From NCBI RefSeq assembly GCF_000471905.2, contig NW_006498233.1, forward strand, positions 2,346,909 to 2,410,908: DNA of 64,000 nucleotides. Reading direction: 5' to 3'. This document shows, one piece after another, positions 1-11,035 of this stretch. The notes below the pieces were generated by a model, which had not been told where the DNA came from, ran no database searches, and was given only the letters and a program-made list of their open reading frames with translations. The DNA comes from Amborella trichopoda. Lineage: Eukaryota; Streptophyta; Magnoliopsida; Amborellales; Amborellaceae. Position 1 is the first letter of the stretch; every line of letters starts with the position of its first letter. Made by a program: the position numbers and the translations under genes.

Positions 1-2730
1 GTGTATTTTTGACTTAATAAAATACAGTTATTGTTCTTAACAAATTATGAATTCAAATATATATTTTAAATTGTTTTATTCAAATTTAAAAATAATCTTG
101 TTTTTTATAAAATTCTATGGAGCCCATAGTGCACATGGACCGACCATGTGGCATGTGGGTGGGGGCCCACATGTGCCACAAAAGGGTGGCATGCCCCACC
201 CTCTTTGGATTCTCTTGATTGCTTTTAAGATAAGGTTAGTTTGATTTGTGGCATGTGGTCAAATCTTGGAAGGGATATATTAACCATGGCTTTATCTATT
301 TTGTAGCAAATTTGTTTAAAAAGATATGATCAATTTGAATTGATATGGATCTTATCTTATTTTTATGTGCTAGTATTTATCTACTTGATATTATTTAACA
401 TATCCTTATGGAATAAGCGACATGGATCGTGTAATTTTATAGAATGCATGATATTTATTTTATTTAAATCTATTGATGGGAAAATGGTTTAAGAAAATGG
501 GGATAATGGTTCATGTACCTTTCATAATGTTGATGGCCCATTTATGGAATGGATGGCGCAAATCTCTTACCCCACAAGTCACCATTGATTGACGGTGTAT
601 GTTCAATCTCACAAGAAGAAGCAAGCTAAGGAAAACCCTACGAAACCCTAATCTTATTTAAAGCCTATAAAAATAGATTGTCTCTACCCAAAAATCTCTA
701 CACCTTAGCTCTTGTAGCTAATTCTCATCTTTCTCTCTCATATCCCAAAAAGGGGGCACGCACCACTCTCTCATGTTTTGATCTCTCTCTCCCACATTGT
801 GAAAGAACCTAAGGGTTTAGGTTAGGGAGTTGTTCTCTCATATATCTCAAATATGGATTTATGGCTAAGGGTTTTAGGGTTTAGCAAAAAGAGAATCCAT
901 CTCTTTCAAACTAGGTTGCTAAGAGAATTCACCTAGGGTTTGAGTTTGTGATCAAAAGGGTTCATGTTCTATTGGTGTGGCTTGGCCGAAATTTGTTTTT
1001 CCAGTTCGAGATTGAAGCTAGACCGTTGATCCCACGCCATCAGATGGTGGTACTTGGTTTGGGGTGTAATAAGCCAGGTTGAGGTAATCTCCAGCACTCT
1101 TCCTTTTGTTTTCTGCAATCTTACCTTTTATTCTCAAGCATAGTGCATACTTGTTTCAATGACATCAAATTATTAAGATCTTGGTTTTATTGATATGCTG
1201 ATTTTATTTTGAAATTTAACTTATTATAATAAAGACCACATGCAAGTGATCTTATGCCAAAAGAAAGGGGTAAAAAAAAAAAAATTGTATTCTTTAAAAA
1301 ATAACCTTATCCAATAGATTTTTTATGTTGCGCCTTCCATTTGTAGCCCTTTTAAAACTTGAGTTTTCCATCCTTTGATCATACTTGTAGCAAAATTTGG
1401 GTTTTTTTTTTTTTTTTGTTTTTTTTTTGTTCTTGTTGTTGTTTTTGTTTTTGTTTTTGCTTTTTTTTTTTTTCTGTTTTTTTTTCTGTAATTCAGTTGG
1501 GAAGACATACCCCTACCCATTTTGTCCTATGATATTACTTGTAGCGCATTTTGTTTTTTCGTAATTCTCGGGAAGAAAGGTCCATACCCATTTTGTCCTT
1601 TGATATTACTAGTCACATTTTTATTTATTTTTTGTTATTTTGGAAAAAAAGATTCCTATCATTTTTTTTATATAAATTAGGGAGTTAGCTTATTTGAAGG
1701 TGTCAGCAGGGGTCAGCAGGTGGTGTCAGCACGACCTCCATGACCCGGCCCCTTTCTTGGGAAATGTTGGAAAGTGGATCTCACATTGAAGGGTCCCCTT
1801 CAGATAAGAGTCCCACTATACATTGAAAAATAAAAAGGTTAATTATTTTTGAAGCAATTAGTGGAATTGAGGATACCTTGATTTTTTTTCTTTATTTTAT
1901 TTTCGTAATCAGTGCGAGTCTGGAATGGAGATGTGTTTTGGCGTGTCCAAGCCTTGTAGCAATCCATCATCTATACTGTATAAAGGAACACGGGAGGTGA
2001 TCTCCTATCTTGTGTAACAGGCACAATTAGCTTAGTGACAAAGCGTGGCAGGAAAAAAAAGATTTATTAAATATGCTCTCTTCTCATTCTGTGAATCTAC
2101 AAGTAAAATCACCCCAAAAGTCTTTACATGAGTCTAAAATAATCGTTGCTTTTATCTTTGGTAACTATTATCCTAGACGTTTTCTAACAATTAAACTAGA
2201 AGTCAACTTATATCTACTGTCTATGTGGCCCTACTTATTCCAATTGATCAAGGGTAGCCGCATACCTCATATCTCAGTGGTAAGTTGTCCTTTCCAACCC
2301 CACTAACAACATTAAAAAAACTACTAACTATTAGGGGTCTATTTTCCCCACTGAATTACCCAAACACAAATGAAAAAACAAAAAAAAAACAAAAAAAAAC
2401 AGAACAAAACAAAAACTGATCAAGAGTGATAAGTAGATTAAGCTATTTTCCGTGGCCATTCTCCTTCAACCACCAGGTTGTTGGGTCCTTCATAATTCTC
2501 TATTGTCATTGTTCTTAGTAATTTTCAGCCTTGCAAAATTTTCGTCAAGGGAAGCTTTAACTGTACGGTGGGCAACAAATGTGATAAAGAGGAAAAACAC
2601 GGTTGATGTTGGAGAGACTAGGTAGTGAAAACCCAAATTGTTGATCTATGGGGTTTTCTAAAACACTGGAAAATGTAGCTGGAATCAATGATAAAAACAT
2701 AAGTATTTACAAAATTATATTATGGGTGTT
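1..2730. other. Intergenic, no supported gene
   Basis: AT-rich sequence with only short, unconvincing ORFs. Contains a small inverted repeat around 150-180 (GCATGTGGG facing CCCACATGTGC), a T-rich stretch at 1400-1490, A-rich stretches at 2370-2420, and the promoter-like block listed separately. Confidence 0.5.
580..1110 (+). promoter_or_regulatory. Promoter/LTR-like block with TATA box
   Basis: A good TATA sequence (CCTATAAAAATAG, about 663-675) follows an AAACCCTA-rich segment. Downstream is a CT-rich leader-like stretch (TCTCTCTC tracts) and AGGGTTTAGG repeats. The arrangement resembles the U3-R-U5 part of a plant LTR or a gene leader. No ORF follows and no second LTR copy was found, so this may be a solo LTR remnant. 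Confidence 0.35.
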
Positions 2731-3105
2731 ATTTGCATAAGGTTGCAACCTTAAAGTATCAAGGTACACCACCAAATCTTTTCACATAATTTAATTTTGC
2801 TGTAAAAAATTCTTAAGATAGTCTAAGAATCCAGGTTTATCTCTAGTTATAAAATTTCAGATAAAAAAATGGTTTAAATCAAATAGATCTATAAACACAT
2901 GAAAATCTTGATAATGGACGGTCAAGATAGTGTGGTGCAAGATGCACTATTTTTGGGATTCAAAATCCTTTTTCTTTTTCATATCCATACATCTCGATGT
3001 CGAGATGATCAATTAAAGGTTTTTATAACTTGAGAACATACTTTTATGGTGGATTTCCTAGTACAACATAATTCTAGAGTTTAAGGTTGCACCTTATATA
3101 ATCTT
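2731..3105. mobile_element. MITE, family A copy 1
   Basis: Terminal inverted repeats: ATAAGGTTGCAACCTTAAA at 2737-2755 faces TTTAAGGTTGCACCTTAT at 3080-3097. The body is AT-rich and non-coding. An internal segment reading TCTCGATGTCGAGATGATCA matches the reverse complement of the copy at 49058. A non-autonomous DNA transposon is the simplest reading; the superfamily is not determined. Confidence 0.65.
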
Positions 3106-4044
3106 TTTCCTTATATTATTTCAATATACAATTGAGAAAACTATAAAGACAAACCATAATCTAACCCGGAAAATATTACAGCATATCTGTAAAATGAAAA
3201 TACATCTTAAAAGAATTGTTCTGTATACAAAACATGGTATAAAATATATACCTTTTATTTTTAATAGTTTATATTTTCCTAACGTTCATCATTTAAAGTC
3301 TAAAGAAAAATTTGATTGAACTGGGCATGTACCATCTCAATCCAAAGTTACTAAAAAATGGTATAAAAGCACATTTTTCCAGGTAATATATCCTACACAG
3401 TAGAGACACCTGGTACTCAGCATTTCATACTAAATAAAATGAGGGTGAAATAGAACATCAATGTACCCAAGACATATCCTTTGCCTTTCACAAGCAGGTT
3501 CAGTGTAAAAACTTTAGTAACGTTGTTTTCGAAGCTGAGATATTCAACAAGTCTTCCTTTTTACCTTTGGAAAATTTTGATTGCCATAATTATAAAAACA
3601 TGCGTCTTTTCTACATATAAGAATGAAAGAGGAAGATCTTGGGATCTGGATTAATGAACTTGGACTTTTGGGAAGATAGAAAGATAGAGCAGAGGATTGC
3701 TTGGAAGTATGAGAACGAATCAATCTTACCTGATAGTACGAATTATCTTCCTGCCACGCGAATTCTTCATTATCGAATTTTGAAGGTTGTGACCAATCAA
3801 CCTGAGGTGCCCCAAGAGTTATCGACGATTTCATTTCCTGTTTTATTTTGTTTTAATGTGTAGTTAATCTCTTATTTGAGCAACAATCTTTACTCCAACT
3901 GGCTTTTATTTTTCGATTTTGTCTCTTTTTCTACAGCAGCTTAGAGAAAGTGAATTTTTCCACTTCTGCAACAATGGGACTTCATAGATAGATTAAATGT
4001 GTATATTCAGCCGTCACTTCGATACGCAATAAAGCACATTTTTC
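3106..4044. other. Intergenic, with one exon-like minus-strand segment
   Basis: Mostly AT-rich non-coding sequence. The only coding signal is the segment at 3544-3834 described separately. The right end is bounded by the copia LTR. Confidence 0.45.
3544..3834 (-). pseudogene. Unrecognised exon-like fragment
   Basis: A 96-codon minus-strand reading frame. Its first 35 codons (ending NSYYQ) are followed by CAG|GTAAG, a perfect plant splice donor near 3731, so the true exon may end there and the rest be intron. The peptide (PQVDWSQPSKFDNEEFAWQ) has ordinary complexity and is not a transposon domain I recognise. Neighbouring exons were not found. It could be a captured gene fragment or chance. 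Confidence 0.22.
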
Positions 4045-4274
4045 TGTCAAGCTAAGAGAGACCAAATTGATGAAAATCTTATTCTATTGATTTGCTTGAT
4101 ACTGAATATTACAACAAATGGTAAGATTTATACACAACCTGTAATTAACCTGTGAATTACACCTCTTTATACTGTTACACCTGCCATTATGTGGCATTTA
4201 CACCTCTACTGCTCCACCTCCTATTACATGGCATATGCATCCCATTACATGGCATATACACTTCATTGCTAATA
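4045..4274 (-). repeat. Ty1/copia LTR (3' LTR of a truncated element)
   Basis: On the minus strand the segment starts TATTAGC (a decayed TGTTAG) and ends GCTTGACA. It holds a TATA box (TGTATAAATC) and the typical terminal CATCAATTTGGTCTCTC. It follows a polypurine tract (TTGAGGGAGAG) at about 4275-4286. No partner LTR lies in the window. Confidence 0.7.
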
Positions 4275-4440
4275 CTCTCCCTCAAGTGAGGTGTCCAAGA
4301 ATTTTGGAGACTGCGCTTTACATGTAACCGAACAAACCGCGACACAGCCAATGCCTTAGTGAAGATATTAGTTAATTGATGATCTCCGGGAATGTAATGA
4401 ATGACCAATTCCTTAGAAACAGTTTATTCATGCTCTAAAT
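4275..4440 (-). pseudogene. Ty1/copia pol 3' end (RNase H C-terminus), truncated
   Basis: The minus-strand reading frame contains ELVIHYIPGDHQLTNIFTKA followed by LAVSRF, the usual C-terminal tail of copia RNase H (family form QLADIFTKPL). The polypurine tract and LTR follow directly. The rest of pol is missing upstream, where unrelated sequence begins at about 4440. The element is therefore a 3' remnant. Confidence 0.75.
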
Positions 4441-4925
4441 ATGGTTGGTGCGGGCATAAAAATAGGATTAGCAGCCATTTATTTGGCACAAATTGGTTGG
4501 CCCTAGGTTTTGCGAAAAAGGCAAGAATAGACAAAAACCACTTTCTTGACACTGCAAGTTCTTCCTTTTTTCTGCTTTTCAAAAAGAGAGAAGAAAACAT
4601 GTGTCGCAACCCCTCTAGAGTTCGTGCTTGTGTGCACACGAGGGTGACCCTAGTGCCCACTAGGATAAGGGTTGGGGGTGCGGTGTGTGCAGTTTGGACC
4701 AACAAAAGAAAGCTTTGAGGTAAGGCTTACCTTGTGATGTTGGGGTCGGATGTACCCGGGCAAGTTTACCATCTTATATTTCGACGCCTTGAAGCGTCTG
4801 TAGAAAGTCCCCCGGCCTTTCGGCTCGGTTTGGAGTCAAGTCCTTCATGGACTTCGCTTGATGTGCGCACTTGGATGGTTAATTTAGATTCGCCTTTTAG
4901 GGTTGAAAAGGTTTGTGCTTGAGTG
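4441..4925. other. No supported gene
   Basis: Two overlapping ORFs on opposite strands (4401-4718 and 4424-4705) have no recognisable domain. The sequence is probably flank or internal region of the adjacent LTR-type element. Confidence 0.4.
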
Positions 4926-5885
4926 AGAGGCTTGGTAAGGTTAAGAGATGGGTCTAGTTTAATGGGTCATGCTTTGGTAAGCTAGGATTAATAAGTTAAG
5001 GTTTGGTGAGCTAAGATTGGTTAAGGGTTAAGAATGGTGGGCTAGACATGGTTGGTCAAAGTCTAGTAAGCTAGGTTTGGTTGGAGGCTAGGAATGAGCC
5101 TAGATTGGATGGATTTGGATGACTCTTGGTTGGGTTGAGGGTAAAGATGAGTCTAGGCTTAGATGGGTTTAGGTTTGGTAGAACCACTCAATAAAATTCA
5201 CGAGCCTTCAGGCATCACCTCACCTAGGAGGCAATACCAGAGACTGGAAGAAAGGTACTAGACACTAGACCTAAGTACCTTGGAGACAAGTCAAGGGTCA
5301 CCCTTGACGTTTAACCCAAAAGTAAGTCTCTTTAAAGAGGGCGGGCTAGGAATGAGAGAGAGGGTGTGAGAGAGGGGTGACTAGGAGAGAAGGGCGGCTA
5401 GGTTAGGATGAGAGAGGGGCGGCCAGGTCAGAATGAGAGAGGGGTGCCTAGGGAAGGGTATAGTGTGGTGGCTAGGGTAGAGGGTGAGATGGGGGTGGCT
5501 AGGGTAAAAGAGGGTAGTGAGGGGCGGCTATGGTAGACAGGGTATGGGAGGCTAGGATGAGGATGAGAGAGGGGCAGCTAGGGTAGAAGTTGGTAGGGGC
5601 GGCTAGGGCAGGTGAGAGAGGGGCGGCTATGGTAGAATGTGAGAGAGAGGGGCGGCTATGGTAGAATGTGAGAGAGAGGGGCGGGTAGGGTGAGAGAAGA
5701 GAGGGGCGGCTAGGGATGTAGAGAGAGGTGCAGCTAGGGTGAGAGGAGAGAGGGGCGATAGGGTGTAAGGAGTAAGGATTAGGGAGTAGGAAATGGGCGT
5801 AGGGAGTAGGCAGTAGGAAGTGGGGTAGGGAGTATGGAGGTAGGAAGGGGTGTATGGAGTAAAGAGTAAGGAGTAAGGGTTGGTA
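4926..5885. repeat. Purine-rich degenerate tandem array (GGCGGCTAGGGT type)
   Basis: Two related arrays. At 4926-5190 short units vary around TTGGTAAGCTAGG. At 5340-5885 units of about 20-45 bp vary around GAGAGAGGGGCGGCTAGGGT, with one near-exact pair at about 5627-5685. The ORFs of 106-129 codons on the minus strand are low-complexity Pro/Ser/Leu read-through of the array, not genes. Confidence 0.75.
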
Positions 5886-6086
5886 CACCTAAGGAGTATA
5901 GTGGAGAGGAGTAATTTTTTTGAGTGTAAAATTTTCTCTCTCCTCACTCTAAGGTGAAAAGGTCTTCAAATAAACTCAAAGAACACGCACTCTCTCTCTC
6001 TCCTAGGTTAATCCTTAATTTCACTCACAATTTTCAATGTATTCAAGCCAACCTTGCCCACCTTTTACAATTTTCTATGCATGGGT

Positions 6087-6098
6087 TTATATAGAGTC
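6087..6098 (-). promoter_or_regulatory. TATA box of LTR-like block copy 1
   Basis: Minus-strand CTATATAAACCC. It occupies the same position as the TATA of copy 2 relative to the downstream CT-rich leader and array. Confidence 0.45.
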
Positions 6099-7669
6099 AC
6101 CCCTTGAACATGGGTGTGCACTCAAAGCCCAAGAGAATGGCTTAAAATCATAATTAAAAAAAATAAAAATGAAATCCCGAAATTAGGCAAAAATGACCAA
6201 TTATGACTATAATAAAACATAAAAATAACAAATAGGTCCTCAAAAAGGGGCTCTTCCCATCCACATAGTTTGGCGCATTCTTTCTATAATTTTCGATGAT
6301 GTTTCGGGTGATCTATCACTATGAAAATGTAGATCGTCCGGACATGACTGGTTTGTTATATGATTTGCATAAGGTCTTGGTGTATTGCTCATGTTCTTGA
6401 AAACTTTAACTTTTTTTGTCAAACATGCAAACTTGAACATTTTCCTTGCTCGATCTAGTTCAAAATGTCGCTTCTTGGTCTTCGTATTATGTTAAATCAA
6501 AGAGGAAGTCCCCATCATCATTTTTCATAGTAAACCATGTGATTTGGCCTATGATTGACCATTTTGTGATTTTTGGGAGTCACCGGAAACACGGTTTTCC
6601 GGTAACCCAAAAATTGTACCTTCATGTGTGCCTCAATTAGGTTCCTCCCTGGTCCTCATCTTGAGTGTAGTGTAACTCAAATCAAAGGTGTTTCAGTCAT
6701 TGTCAAAATGCCCTCTTTTTGAGGTCCATACGCATTCGAAGCTTCGAGTTATGTCGATTGGAGTGACAGGATGTCTTGCATACAAACTATGCACTTTTTG
6801 TGAAAACTTCTCTCTAGGATTTGTCTTCGCTCGCTGATCGGCTTGGGGCATGCCATAGGTCAAAATCTTCCTCTCATCGAGGAGAACAACATACTAAAAT
6901 TTGAACTTGATTCACCTTGTTCTTGTTGAGATATGAGCTTTGTAAGACTCTCTCATTTATGGAAAATGCAACATCTTTTTACTATTTTTAGTAATTAGTT
7001 GAGCTGAAACTTGCTAGTTGCACATTAATAGTGAATGACCCTCCCTTTTCAACAAAGTAGGACCTATAACGGTCTGTTTGAGTTGAAACTTGCTAGTTAA
7101 GGATTCTGGGACCTTCTGAAGTTGTCTGCAGTGGTCTAGTAACCATCTGAGACCATTGTCATTGATTTTTAGCAATGTTCTACCTTGTACATGTAAGGGC
7201 ATAGCACTCCAAACTGAATTTTCATCATGTTCCCGTGCGCCTTTATATGGATGCGGCAAAACTTTGGGACCTCAAATGTCACTCTCACACACTTTTTGGG
7301 CCTAGGATAACACCATTTTGAGAGCTCTTCAAAATAAGGCTTGTTCCTTGTGGGCTTCTGTAGTCCATAGGAACATTTGGTACCTACGGGTATGGTTGCA
7401 ACCACCACCTCTTTTATGTGCATTAGGGACAATGTGCGCCAAAAATACACTACAACAACTTGCCTCGTCAAATGTCACTCTTTAAGAGCAGCGAGAAGTG
7501 TGACATTCAGAACAAAATCGCCTGAGTTCATCTTTCGAATCCTCACAGCGGTATTGTTTTTCACTCAAATTTTTTTTCCATTTACCAACATCAATGTGAC
7601 CTTTGGTGGAGGGTAAATCACGCCTAGCCTTTCAACAGAGGGGTAACTGGTGGTTGTTTTTTGTTTCAA

Positions 7670-8060
7670 CAGGTTGGGGCCTTTTAAGGGGCTCGTGACT
7701 AATCTTATCAGAATCCAGATTTGTCTTGCAGCCGGAGGCCTACATAAGGGTTCCCTTCCCAGCCCGTGAGGATTTGAGGAAGTCTGGTGATCGGGGGCCT
7801 ATGCAACATGAAATCGAATCATCAAGCATCATATTTGATCTGCTGGTGGGGGCCTTTCCGGCGTGAACCCAATGCAGTAGACGTTGATTTGGTTTGACAG
7901 CCGGGGGCCCTTATTGGATGTGTGAGCTGCTGCACTAGTATTCAAATCGATTAACAGTTTGGGGCCTCTTTAAGGCGTAAACCCAATTTGCTGGGGCATA
8001 GTTGAGTGCCTCTGGGGCATCAACCCAAATCTAATCGTTTACAACAAAGAGAGACATATT
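7670..8060. repeat. Degenerate GGGGCC-type repeats
   Basis: Loose units of roughly 60-80 bp, each with GGGGCCTTT or GGGGCC and often followed by AACCCAA (for example near 7855, 7905, 7960, 8015). They fit the variable repeat-rich 3' UTR known between pol and 3' LTR in Tat elements; that placement is inference. Confidence 0.5.
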
Positions 8061-8800
8061 AAGGCGTAGGACCCATACTGACGAGATATTGATCCTACTT
8101 GATTGTCGGTAGCCTTTGAGGGAGTGTGACCCACTTTATCAGAGTGATTCTTCTTTGATTGATATTTGGGGGAGGAAAACCTGTCAGAGGGTTGCCAGTC
8201 CGATTTGCCATGTTATTGATTTTTGGATGTCCAGGAGCCCTTTCAGGTGGACTCAAACTGTTTTAGCCTTTCCTTGAGCTCTTTTAGGTTTAGCAGTAGG
8301 GTGCCTTTTGAGGGCATGAATTCTCATGTTGTCGAGCTTTTGTATTTCTATTTGGTTGAAGTTGCCTATCATGAGAGTGTTGCATCAACCTGTTTGTTGG
8401 TTCAGGTGCCCTTTCGGGTTTCAACTTGAACTTGGTGGAAGTGGTGCTGCAGAGCGGCTTTCACGAACTCTATTTTGATTCGACTATTTTACTTGTGGCT
8501 TCATGGTCATGTCCGTCTTTAACCGCTTTTACTCATGATGTTTCTTATCGGACTTGCATCATTTCAGTTTCTCTTTTCATTTTGGGCACTTTTACACATG
8601 GCTTCATGGCCACATCCGCCTTTATTTTCATTTTTCCAATGGTGCATGGGAAATGGATGATGATTATGGTTAGGTACCTCCTTCGAATCGGGATGATATG
8701 GTGGCACACATCTCGGGTTTCGGGGGAGCCCGGGACTTTTTGAGATCGCTCTCTCGCGAACCTCGCTCAGAAGCAAGGGCAGGTATACCAACTAATGAGA

Positions 8801-9717
8801 GAGAAATTTAAGGTGGGTTCAGTACTAACTCGGGCTAGCTCATGTGGACGCAATCTTAGATCATTAAAAAAGCCCCTCAGTCCTATAACTGGTTCGAAAT
8901 CGTCTCCCTTGGCCTGTACTCTCCTGTTTCTGTAATCACATATATATTGTTAATTTTATAAGACAAGTGGGCTGAGTGAGCCCACCTTGTCTTTGGGTGA
9001 ATGTACACAAGGCATGCACATTCAAAGGAGAAGAGAGAAGAGATGATGAGATGAGGGTTGGAAAAAGGAAGAAGAGAGAACAAGAAGAAAAGAAAGACAC
9101 TTGATCGGGGAACTAGCCTAGCACAGCTGCTAGATTGGCATGATGATTGACCTGACGTGGTAGTAAGATGGGCACAACGACAGTATTACTCGATGATAGA
9201 ACACCAACACTGATCAGCTTGGCACAACGACTAGTTCGACATAGCAGCAAGACGGACAAGGTAACTTAGAGCGGCACAATGACAATACTGCTCGATAATG
9301 AGACTACCGTGATAAGGCTAGACTTGTCCCTTGGTCAAGAGAGAGGGGAAGGAGAGAAGAAAAAGGGAGATAAGGGATGAAAACAACAAAAAAAGAAAGA
9401 GAGAGGAGAGAAGAGAGAGAAAAGTAGAGAGAGGCGAAGAAAGATGAAGAAGAGAAAAAAAGGAGAGAGAAAAGAAGAGAGGAAAAGAAGAGAGAGAAAA
9501 GAAAAAAAGAGAGAAAAAGAACATGGACGGCAATGGACTTCTGCCATCCATGATGGAGGAAAGAGGATTTTAAGAAAGAAGAAGAGGAAAGGAAAGTAGA
9601 GAGAGAAGAGCCGGTAAAAGAAAGTGCAGAGAGAAATTAGGAAAGAGTTAGAGGAGAGAGATGGAAGGAGAGAGAAAGAGATTAAGAAAGAGAGAAGAAG
9701 AATAAGGAAAGAGATAC
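8801..9717. other. Low-complexity spacer, no gene
   Basis: At 9110-9310 short repeats contain GGCACAACGAC and CGATAATGAGA-like elements. At 9330-9715 the plus strand is almost pure GA/AAG-rich sequence. ORFs here are purine/pyrimidine-bias artefacts. Confidence 0.55.
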
Positions 9718-10745
9718 GCACGACGCTACCACCACTGTGGATGTCCGAGAGAGATTCGTTCACGACGTTGCCATCACCGTGCATGTTCAAATGGAGAGAG
9801 TTAGAATAGAGAGAAGAAAGTCGAGAGAGAGATTCGTGCACGGCGTTGCCATCGCCGTGCATCAGACAAAGAGAGACAGAGAGAAAGATAGGACAGAGAG
9901 AAGAAAGAAAGAAGGAGAGAGGATGAAGAAGAAGAGAGAAAAAAAACACACACGGTGTTGCCATCGCCGTGTGTGCGAGATAGAGAAGAAGAGAGAGAAT
10001 AATGTACACGGTGTTGCCATCACCATGTGTGTGAGATAGAGAAAGCAGAGAGAAAAGAGAACGCACACGGTGTTGCCATCGCCATGTGTGTGAAAGATGG
10101 AGAAGAGAGACGAAAATGCACACGGTGTTGTCATTAAGATAGAGAAAATACAGAGAGAAGAGAACGCACACAGTGTTGCCATCGCCGTATGTGAGATAGA
10201 GAAGAAGAGAGAAGAATGCACACGACATTGCCATCACCGTGAGATAGAAAAAATAGAGAGAGGAAAGAACACACGCGGTGTTACCCACGCTGTGTGTGAG
10301 ATAGAGAAGAAGAGAGAGAAGAATGCACATGACATTGCCATCGCCGTGTGTGAAGAATAGAAGAGAGAAGAAGACGCTTACGACGTTGCCATCGCCATGT
10401 GTGATAAAGAAAAGAAGGTGCACACGGCATTGCCATCGTCGTGTGTGAGAAAGAGAAGAAGAGAGAAGAAGACGCACACGGCATTGCCATCGCAGTGTGT
10501 GAGAAAGAGAATAAGAGAGAAGAAGACAGACACGGTGTTGACATCGCCATGTGTGTGGTAGAGAAGATAGAGAGAGAGAGGTTCGTGCATGGCGCTGCCA
10601 TCACCATGCACAATCAGTCAGAGAGGAACAAAAAGGAAGATCGTGAAGAAGAAGAAGGAGAAGAAAACACACAGCGCTGCCATCGCCGTGTGGGTTAGAG
10701 AGAAGGAAAAAGATGACATGCACGACTCTGTCACAGCCGTGCGTT
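9718..10745. repeat. Tandem array of about 18 dyad units with purine spacers
   Basis: Each unit is an imperfect dyad, consensus CACACGGTGTTGCCATCGCC followed by GTGTG, so the outer CACACGG and CCGTGTG can pair. Units begin near 9718, 9758, 9835, 9946, 10003, 10063, 10117 (truncated), 10165, 10216, 10269, 10323, 10374, 10418, 10473, 10528, 10584, 10665 and 10717. In the core they lie about 45-60 bp apart. Spacers are AGATAGAGAAGAAGAGAG-like purine tracts. See findings. Confidence 0.8.
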
Positions 10746-11022
10746 CCCACAGAGATTAAGAGAGAAAATCCGAGAAAAGAAGAAGAAAGAAAAGAGAAAG
10801 AGATGGAGAACGAGAGGAGAGAGAAAGAGAGACGAAAGGAGGAAAGAGAAAATTATCTTATCGAAAGGTATCGACCCTTTTTTTCTCTCTCCTCTCTCTC
10901 TCTCTCTCTCTCCAAGACACACCCATGAACTCAAAGTATAAGCATAGACTTTATTGATCAATTGAAGGGGAATCAGGGAAGAACTTGCCAACTAATGAAG
11001 AACCCTTTACAATTAGGTTTAG

Positions 11023-11035
11023 CATGTATTTATAG
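11023..11035 (-). promoter_or_regulatory. TATA box of LTR-like block copy 2
   Basis: Minus-strand CTATAAATACATG upstream of a GA/CT-rich leader at 10885-10915, mirroring copy 1. Confidence 0.4.

Larger units (their letters stand above)
5890..8800 (-). repeat. LTR-like block, copy 1
   Basis: On the minus strand a TATA box (CTATATAAACCC, about 6087-6098) is followed by a CT-rich leader and then the purine-rich array. The upstream part (6.1-8.8 kb) matches the block at 10.86-13.67 kb in the same order: a CAACTTGCC-CGTC-AATGT segment near 7460, a TTGCATCAACCT segment near 8382, and a TTTTAC-CATGG-TTCATGG segment near 8590. I read it as the U3/R portion (or 3' UTR plus LTR) of a Tat-type element. 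No pol is attached. Confidence 0.5.

Noticed and set aside
1323..1520. Lys-rich minus-strand ORF
   Set aside because: Produced by a T-rich low-complexity run.
5499..5947. Minus-strand ORFs of 106 and 129 codons rich in Pro, Ser and Leu
   Set aside because: They are read-through of the GGCGGCTAGGGT array in overlapping frames with no domain and no start or splice support.
9718..10745. CRISPR-like layout of repeats and spacers
   Set aside because: Spacers are repetitive purine tracts rather than unique sequence, units are imperfect, and the genome is a plant. This is a tandem array, not CRISPR.
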